NCBI GenBank assembly: GCA_035222895.1
Contig: JAVYIG010000863.1
Coordinates: forward strand, 62,001 to 126,000
Direction of reading: 5' to 3'
From: Strongylocentrotus droebachiensis
Taxonomy: Eukaryota > Echinodermata > Echinoidea > Camarodonta > Strongylocentrotidae
DNA: 64,000 nucleotides
Shown here: positions 56,093 through 64,000 of the stretch, one piece after another
Layout of the letters: every line of letters starts with the position of its first letter
Position numbering within the stretch: the stretch's first letter is position 1
Made by a program: the position numbers and the translations under genes
Notes under the pieces: model-generated
The model's database searches: none
The model's input: only the letters and a program-made list of their open reading frames with translations
What the model was told of the DNA's origin: nothing

Positions 56093-59000
56093 CTGTCCCC
56101 TTCTCTCTCTGTCTCTGTCTACCCTTCATCTGCCTTACCTCCCAAGTGTTTTTGTTGAAGCCATTACTAGAATTAACATCAGAAAGTTTGGAAAAGCTAT
56201 TCGTAACTTACTTTTCATTCATTATTTTCTCTTCATCTGCTGTTGTACCTAGACCAGTTTATCACTTGAATTGCTCAATTTACAAGAAAACAAATAATAG
56301 GCTGAATATTTGCAAATTTAGACCAGCATGTTACCATGTCATTTTAACGTTCATTACTTTCGCCATTTAACTTTCAGTTTAAAAGCTCAAAGACTAGGAA
56401 ATCGCACATAGATGTCATTATTATGAAAGAGAGGAATATGAAAATCCAATTTTTTGTTGAATTTCTTTTTTATCCATGTATTATTGGATGTAGCGATCTG
56501 TGAATATTCTATACAATTACAATTGCATCTAATAATGCTGTGATGTCTTAAAAGTTTATACCATAGTGCTGGCTGTGTACACTGTACATGTACATCCGGT
56601 CTGTATAGTGACAATACCCAATTTGTATCATTTTTTTTTAAATATCATGCAATATTGTCTATGATTGGCAGTGTTACAGGTTAAAATGTGTGTCTGGATC
56701 ATGAAGATAAAGATGAATCGCATATTCCCATGGGCATTCATTTTGTATCATGTTAACTTGGAAATTTTGTCAGAGGCAGTTATTTCAAGTTCAAGAAGAA
56801 AGGATGAAAATAAGATGTCCTGATCAGTCAGTCAACTTTAGCTCAGGAGACCAACTCTATGAAGACTTTTTAAATATCATGGGACCACCACTTCAAAATT
56901 TCCCACGATCTGTCTTCTTTTTCCTACCTCACATTGACATGTCAATAACTTACATCAGTGTCAATAAGTAAAAGAAAAGACCAACGACTTGATGCCAGCA
57001 GCAGTCCTACGCACACTTTTCAAATTAAGTTATGCTGCACATTGCACACGCATTGTTTCCATTGTTGACCACACCTTGCTTTTTCAAAGTGCCAAGCATG
57101 GCGTGAAAATGAAGCGGAAAATGTAAACTTCTGTTGGGGAAAGAAATGATGCAGTAAGGAAGTACATGTATGTGGTGCAGGTCAATAAAATGACACGGAC
57201 AAAAGTAATGCGCAACTGCATTCATCTCAGCAGCAGGTGCATATTTATTCTAACACTCTTCAATATGGCTGCCTAACGTACTGTTTTGGATAGGGAGGTT
57301 ATTAACCTCAAGGTAAGCTTGTATTTAATGGAAATCAACCAGTCCGTCAAAGTGCAAGTACATGCATTTTTTTCTTCAAACAAAGAACATATAGGGATGC
57401 TCAAGTTTAATAATTGTAATCACTTTTCCAATCTTCAATAGCATTTCATACTCACATCTTTTCGGAGCCTCTTTAGTCATTTACCATGAGCTAGAATGGC
57501 ATGGACCCATACAATTCTACTGCATAGGGTTAATGCCCTTCTGACATTAAAACTACACCATGTTTAATATGTATTCACTTCCAATGGAGCATGTTCCTGG
57601 AAGTTAATGTTTAGCAGAGACATGTGCCAATTTATCACTTGAACCGACATGTATTAGGAGGTAACTTAAGGGTAGATTGTACAGGGTAGCATGTTCTTCA
57701 TCTTTTGTATAGGTTTAATATTTACGGTAAGGTCTCTTAGGTAAACTTGCAGGTGCAAGTAAACTGTTTTTGAGAAGCCAAATCAATTTTATTGTTGATA
57801 TAATTGATAAAGCCCGCAAAGGGGAAGACTATGGGCGCATGATGGTGTACATGTGTACAATATCCCTATTTTTTTGTTATTGTATGGGGGTGGGGGGGGG
57901 GGGGGGTGGATGACATTTGTGGAGTACAGGAGTTAAGTTTATTTTCTTCACCAAATTTGAAAATACTTGAGACTTGGAAGGTAGTTTATTTATGATATGA
58001 ATTTGCAAGCCTGCAGTGTAATATATCATGGCACAATTCCATTTAATCTGTGTATTTATTATTCCTGATATTTATTGACATGATATGAATATGTATATGA
58101 GAGACATCAACTTGCCCAATACCAGCAAAGTAAAAGAAGATTTTACTGCCCCTCTTGACTTTACATGATGTCTGTTTTATTTAAATTATCTTAAATATTC
58201 AAAGCCAATCAGAGGTCACTGCTATTATAGATTGTATGTTTAGAAAAGACCCCTATTGATCACGCTGTATATGTCATCTGTTTTGTGTGTGTAAATATGT
58301 ATGTTTATGCAACGTATATCATCTTAGCTTGTAAGAGTATGTACAAAGGATGTACAGACACTCACAAGACGAAAATCAAATAATGAAGCATCAAATACTA
58401 CCTCAAGATAGAATACACTTTTTTGGCAGGCAGGTTACACCATAGGAACATGCTATACTGCTAATTATACATGTAATAGGTGATAATCGTGACTGAATGA
58501 ATTACAGTATAGTGCATGCTTTATATTCCTCATGTGATCACAGCCTATGTGCATAGACACCAAGCTTTAATGTCTAGCACGATATGTATGCTTCAATACC
58601 TTGTTTGAATCTCCTCTTAGCAATTTTGTTCTAATTATGTTTGTTTTTTCATCACTTAATTATAAATGTAATGTTTTTGTCTTCGGGGAAAAGAAACATG
58701 AAAACATTAATCAAATCATGCAGCTCTTTGTGAATTGCACTTTACAGTTGCAAAATAACATGTATTATTTCAATTTCATGAACATACCTGTTGCCCCTGG
58801 TTAAATGATACATTTGAGGGTTCTAGGAAAACATCAAATCCTTGATTCTCTGCAGAGGAAACTGTGGTTAATTCGTGGTATTTTGTGAATAACCGCTTCC
58901 AAAGACTGAGAGTAAAATGTAATCCATTATTAGAACTGTGCAGTATCCATTTCATCAAAATTAAAAGATCTTTATGCCAGGCAGCCGTTTCCCAGAATAT

Positions 59001-60060
59001 ATCATCTTTCTCTGGATAACTTGTTTGATTTGGGCTGACTTCAACATTGAATTGGTGTACCGGTACTTGGGGAAAAGTTTGTCCTTCAATCATGTTTGCA
59101 CTCATATTTCATTCAGTCATGTTGACGATTGTGATTCTTAATTGTATTAATTACATTTTGATAATTAAAAACAAGCTATGGGAGCTTTCAGGAGAAAATC
59201 ATGATTGAAATAGAATTTCATGTTTGATTTACCATGTATGTGTTAGGACCCAGAGGTACATGTACATGCACATACTACAGAGGCTTGTGACCAAATGTTA
59301 ACGTATTGCACAACTATATGCCCAATTTCATGAGCACCTTACATTGTAATTGTTTTTATAAGTCATTGATCTGTTTCGACCCTCTTTCTGAACCGGCTTT
59401 CAGGCTGCTCTTACGCAACGTTTAAGGGCTGCCAAGTTAGTGAATAGTCAATAGTGTGTGTAGCAATTGCTCCCTTTGTTGTATTCTGTAGATTGTACAC
59501 GCACACGCGACCTTCCTACGCCAGTCATTGCATTGTCTTTGTTATTGTTGATGTTTAATGTTAATAGAAATCAAAGCTGTTGCGACAATAAGACTTGTCA
59601 AGACTACCTCAGGAGAAACAAAAAAAATTGAAAATATTGAGAGCAGTTTATGTCTGCTTAAACACGCTTTATTGACTACATGTGTGTAATGCCTGTCTGT
59701 AGAAATTGATAATTTGTTGTAACAAAAGAAGGGGTATTTGTATAGATTGATAACCATAATGCACTTTTGATTAACCATATGATTCTCCATCAAATACTTA
59801 GGACCTGTTAGTGCTCCTTCATGTTTTGTGGAGATATTTTTAAAACACAGCTCTCACGCAAGACAAAGTTGAATTGTATATTTAGACTTAGTATTTTGAT
59901 TTCTTTTTTAAAGATTATGTATGTGTCTATGTGATTGATTTGTACCTCAAGAATTTTACTTCCTATCGTTATGATTGGACTAGTTTAGTTTGTATCGTAG
60001 ATGAGTATAGGATGCCATATGTTGTAGAATCTGTGAGGATTAAAGGAAGTATCATGTCAT

Positions 60061-60272
60061 GTCATTTAATTCATTAAACAAGTGTTACATTACAAGAAAC
60101 TCCGGATTATGTCATCTGGCACTTTGTCTGTCTGTATCCCCTAGGGAATTGAATCCTCAATGTCTTTTCTTCATACTCAACGAAAATATCTCTCTATCTC
60201 CACACACTCTCTCTCTATTTCCCTCTTTCTCTACCTCTCCCCTTCTCTCTCTCTCTCTCTCTTTACCTCTTT

Positions 60273-60307
<35 letters not shown>

Positions 60308-62285
60308 CTTGCCTACACGCTTCTCATGTTTTGTTCACATCATAACAAATATCAATAATCTTACAATCATTTAAATGGTTCTTTTGTTCAATTGATCATG
60401 GCTGTTCCCATGGAGTGAGTAAACATACATAATGTTAATTGATTCACATTTTATTCATCTATCCTCCACAATGGTTGAGTTTAATGACCACAAAGTTTGC
60501 CCGAAGTCAAAAGTGAGGTTTTCAAACTGCACACTTTAGAATAACCAGTTACAGTTTTACGAGGCACTTGAGAGAAGAAGCAAATGCTTATAAATGAATC
60601 TAATTTTGTAATCAGTCCCTTACAGTAAAATTCAGCTTCTCTATCAGAAATTGAACATCGCAAGCATAAGTACAATACAAAAAGGTCTGATGAAATTGCT
60701 TTGTTGAAAATAGCACCTTTTTCAAAACATGTATTTTATTCTCTTTTTCTTCAATGCACTACCGGTACTTTGATGCATTGAAAACTTGAAGAGTAGTTGT
60801 CACCAACCATTAATTCACCGGTTTAACATATTAAGCGAGCCTGCTTGGATATTGTACACGTAAGAAACACAGTTCTTTGTCCACACGTAGTATACTTTCT
60901 TCAGAAAACTCATGATTTACATGACAAAAGGCCTACAAGATTCTGGGTTTAATTCTGCTTTATTCCCGGCAAACAATGAAATGTCCTCTTGATAATACAA
61001 GCTGCTGTGGCTCAGGAGCTTATTTGAGAGGAATAAAAGCAAGTTGGAAAGAAGAAGAAAAAAAAGATAAAGGGCAACAAACTATTGTGACGTGATGTGA
61101 TTGTGAAGGGATGGTTGGGGGGGGGGGGTGTAGAGTTATGAGTGTGGTGTGTTTTGAATGAGCTCATTATGTGACCTCGCAATGCTTCAATTCCTTTCAG
61201 GTTCTTGACCTGACATCACAAAGGAGAAAGTTTGGAGTTTTCCTGGTAATGAGTGTCTGGGTAAGCTGGTACGTAAAGTGAGAGAGCTAGCTCTGTGTGC
61301 CTAACCCAAATCAAACTGCACGATTATGAAATTCCAGTTGAAATATAAACCCTTTTCCCCATCTTTTTTTCTTTTTCTTCTTCTTCGTTTTGAGGTGCAG
61401 AGCGTGGGGTATTTTTGGAGCGCAGGTATGTGGGAGAAAGGATAAACAAATGCCATGAACGGGGTTTCCTTGAATTACTTATGTAAACATTCTTTGTAGT
61501 ATAAGAATACTCCATTTAAACCAAAGCACATCTAGGTTACACATTGGGCAAGATAATATTGTATTCCTTGACGATTACTCATTGTCAATTTCAATTTTGT
61601 CATGAACACTTTGCAAATGCAGGTACAATGTAAAACACTTCATTTTTTGAAGAATTAAAGTCAAAAATTAAATTAGTACAACCCTTGCTAAATAAAACCC
61701 TTTTCATCTTCAGGTCTAATTTATTGATGGGACTATTAATACACTAGGTACATGAATCTTATTTTGGGCTATGCTATGCAGAAATCAACTTGATGTAATT
61801 ATGAATGTATTATGTTTAACCAATGACAACCAAACATTGTTTTCGTATCTGTTTCCTTTTTTCCTTTATTTGAAATGATATGTAGACAGTAAGGCCATTC
61901 ATGTCTCCATGTTTTTTTACATTAAAAAAACAAGAAACATAAATATTTTGTCACTAAGAAGCAGACACAAACATTTGCTTGAAACTTTCAAATTGAAACT
62001 TTCCAAGCTTTTTTTCTTCTTTAGAGAATAGATTTGAGGGTGGTTTAACAGCGTATTTGGATATTCAGAGTGAAACGTATTCATGCAAGGCAACAAGGTC
62101 AACATTTCAGTCTAGTTACAAACAGGCATTGAATATGGTTTCTTTGAAACCTGAAATTTCTGACAGTGAAAAAAAGTGCTATTGATTTATTCCCTCAACG
62201 TCTACCCACTTCTCTTCATTTCACTTTCCTTTCTTTATATATCTACATGTACTTTGTGCTTGTATCCTCTATTCTTTTTTACCAG
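60061..62285. other. Intergenic stretch with CT microsatellite
   Basis: Contains a CT/C-rich run at 60182-60304 and a poly-G tract near 61118. I see no supported gene in it. Confidence 0.5.
60182..60304. repeat. CT-rich microsatellite
   Basis: Two (CT)n runs separated by TTTACCTCTTTCCC. Confidence 0.95.
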
Positions 62286-62462
62286 TTTGAAAGAGATGTT
62301 AGGCAGATTAAGCATATAAGAAAAGAAAATCCCCCCGAAAATCCCAAAGGGAGACATGGAATAAGCATTACCGGTACTGATTCCATACATCCTTTGACCA
62401 GTTGCATTGATGAAAGCATGAAATTCTTGATAACTCTATACCGATGCAAACACTTGCATAAG
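62286..62462 (+). CDS. Possible single exon, DDX52/ROK1-like helicase N-terminal region
   Basis: A strong pyrimidine tract and TTACCAG| acceptor precede 59 open codons ending at AAG|GTAGGT. The peptide contains RQIKHIRKEN and HGISITGTDSIHPLTS. The latter resembles the segment just before the Q motif of DDX52 (human HKIHVQGTDLPDPIAT). No companion exons were recognised on either side in the window. It could be a lone exon with distant neighbours, a decayed copy, or chance. The helicase assignment is inference from a short match. Confidence 0.3.
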
Positions 62463-62567
62463 GTAGGTCTTACATAACATCAACAAATATCCATAACATC
62501 ATAAGCTTGGACGATTTTACAAAACATCAAGAAATAAATGGCCTACAATATGATTTGCTGTAAATTA

Positions 62568-63372
62568 AAGGGGAAGTCCACCCTGATATTACATTGGGTT
62601 TAATAGAAGCAGAAAAATAAGAAAAACAATTCAGTGAAAGTTTGAGAAAAATCAAACAAATAAGAAAGTTATGAATGTTTCAAAATCATGAAAATCTTTA
62701 AATTGGCAACTGATGCAGTCAGATATTGTGATGTCATCCTCTTACAGTTCACCACTGATCTGAATGACCCAAACGCTCCATTTATCTGAATGTTAATTGA
62801 ATAGTAGACCCAGCTATCTTATATGGAAGTGCATGAAAGAACATGTTATCCTTGATATAGTATGATAGAGATATAAAGGCATGAAGAAAATAAATCTTTT
62901 GATCAAAATGGAATTTAATGAAATTTCTTACATTCAACAAAGGAGACCACGTTGCCAATTTGACTCACAGATTTAAAGTATTTCATGACAAATTATGGAT
63001 TTTAAAGATCCATAACTTTCTTATTTATTGTCCGATTTTGTTCAAACCTTCAGTGATCTGTTATTCAAATTTTTCAAAATCCTGGATTGAGTTCATGCTG
63101 CAATCATAATTATTAAACTTTAGCAGGAATCCCATGACTTTTGCAAGCCGATCGCCTGTCTGATTATCAAGATATTTATGATTGGAAATCAAAATTTCAT
63201 TTTTCGTTTTCCAAACGGTATGGCAAAACCAGTCGCTCAAAGATTTTTACTTTCTTGAGGCATTCCATGATCATTTTGAAGCGCAATTTTTTTAGGGCTT
63301 CATTTCACAGACACTAATAACACGTAGGGCCATGCATCTCAGATTTAACATTGTTAAACGACGACTTTAAAG
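62568..63372. mobile_element. Composite of two foldback families
   Basis: 62568 to about 63115 is a GGGGAAGTCCACCCTGATAT family element. ACAAATAAGAAAGTTATGAA and AAATTGGCAAC pair with inverses at 62950-63030. From 63118 to 63372 the sequence is a reversed copy of part of the 29669 element (AACATTGTTAAACGA matches its start). Confidence 0.65.
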
Positions 63373-63580
63373 ATCTTGTCTTTCTCAACAACCATCATTC
63401 TTCATAGGTTGTCCAAGGTCTTTACTTAATGCTTTGCTTATGTTCATAAGCATTCACACATGTATCATTTTAGTACATCCACTCTCCATTTAATGTCATG
63501 CAAACTAGATCATCTATCATGAACTGTAAAGAGAAGAACAAAATAAACTCAGCACATATTCTTGTAACAAAAATATCAAT

Positions 63581-63586
63581 TTTATT
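63581..63586 (-). terminator. Possible polyadenylation signal of a minus-strand gene to the right
   Basis: Reads AATAAA on the minus strand. The sequence to its right is AT-rich, with no open frame and a 3'-UTR-like look. No gene is visible before the window ends. Confidence 0.2.
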
Positions 63587-64000
63587 GAGGAATTCTTGTA
63601 TAGGAATGCTTCTGATACAAATATAAGAAATTCTTGTACAATTAAACAAAAGCAGGAAAGATAAAGCAAGATCTTAAAGACTTATGAAAAATCAACCTTC
63701 AATAATTGCATTAGCCTTGATCAAAATGTGTGAATAATGCCACAAATGTATTACATAATCGAACATGACTTCTATTTGAGTAGAATTTGACTTGGTCTTA
63801 CACAAAGTTACCTATGCTACACACAGAAATTAATGGGTATACAGGACTACATGCTTTCATTCATAGCAGTCGGGTAAAAGAAAAGAAGAAAAAAAAACAT
63901 ATAAACAAACCATACACACATATGTGGCATGAAAGTTTGAGCCATTTCTCCCCATATTTTAAATATGAGGTCATTAGAGGAGCAATCATTTTCAGGGGAT

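Larger units (their letters stand above)
53126..60060 (+). other. ACVR2 3' UTR and downstream DNA, end unresolved
   Basis: No recognised exon follows the ACVR2 stop, and transposon-like repeats are much sparser here than in intron 1. Candidate polyadenylation signals include an AATAAA pair near 55866-55892 and one near 57184. The real 3' end cannot be chosen from sequence. Poly-G tracts lie near 55080 and 57893, with a C/CT tract at 56064-56092. Confidence 0.4.

Noticed and set aside
56750-56971. 73-codon plus-strand frame downstream of ACVR2
   Set aside because: No domain or splice support; probably untranslated or intergenic sequence.
57025-57225. Minus-strand 66-codon frame
   Set aside because: No motif, no splice context; chance frame downstream of ACVR2.
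58776-59105. 109-codon minus-strand frame ending near a GTATG donor
   Set aside because: Composition looks protein-like, but there is no recognised domain, and frames this long are expected by chance in this much AT-rich DNA.
1-64000. Retrovirus-like, Polinton or LINE coding remains
   Set aside because: No reverse transcriptase, integrase, capsid or long terminal repeat pattern was seen on either strand.

Overview
This is nuclear DNA from an animal, most likely an echinoderm and probably a sea urchin. Two intron-bearing genes can be read by eye, head to head. Both encode deuterostome-like proteins. The rest is AT-rich intronic and intergenic DNA full of short foldback DNA transposons, tRNA-derived SINE pieces, poly-G tracts and scattered TACATGTACATGTA motifs. 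The species call is inference; the gene calls rest on protein motifs and splice sites read directly.

Layout. (1) 1-14256, minus strand: a TAX1BP1-type autophagy and ubiquitin adaptor. Twelve coding exons give 737 residues in one continuous frame with GT-AG introns. They encode a SKICH domain, an LC3-binding-like motif, a long coiled coil and a Ser/Thr/Gln-rich repeat region. The C-terminal zinc fingers lie off the left edge. (2) 14257-22809: the shared upstream region of both genes. It holds several foldback elements, including an 830-bp near-perfect palindrome with a 9-bp target duplication, a cluster of nine poly-G/poly-C tracts, and a GC-richer promoter-like stretch before the second gene. 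(3) 22810-53125, plus strand: a complete activin receptor type II (ACVR2) of seven coding exons and 562 residues. Its first intron is 23.7 kb long and carries most of the repeats. These include hAT-like elements with exact 8-bp duplications, TTAA-flanked elements, and a 2-kb inverted repeat with a tRNA-like pol III promoter in each arm. (4) 53126-64000: ACVR2 3' UTR and downstream DNA. This part has a 64-nt microRNA-precursor-like hairpin, a possible single exon of a DDX52/ROK1-like helicase, and a composite foldback near the right edge.

The two genes have unrelated roles: selective autophagy and innate-immune damping for TAX1BP1, TGF-beta/activin signalling for ACVR2. Nothing shows that they work together beyond sharing a divergent intergenic region. 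No retrovirus-like element, LINE reverse transcriptase, intact transposase, rRNA, functional tRNA or CRISPR array was seen. The least ordinary signals are the long palindromes, the pol III-bearing inverted repeat and the hairpin at 55.6 kb.
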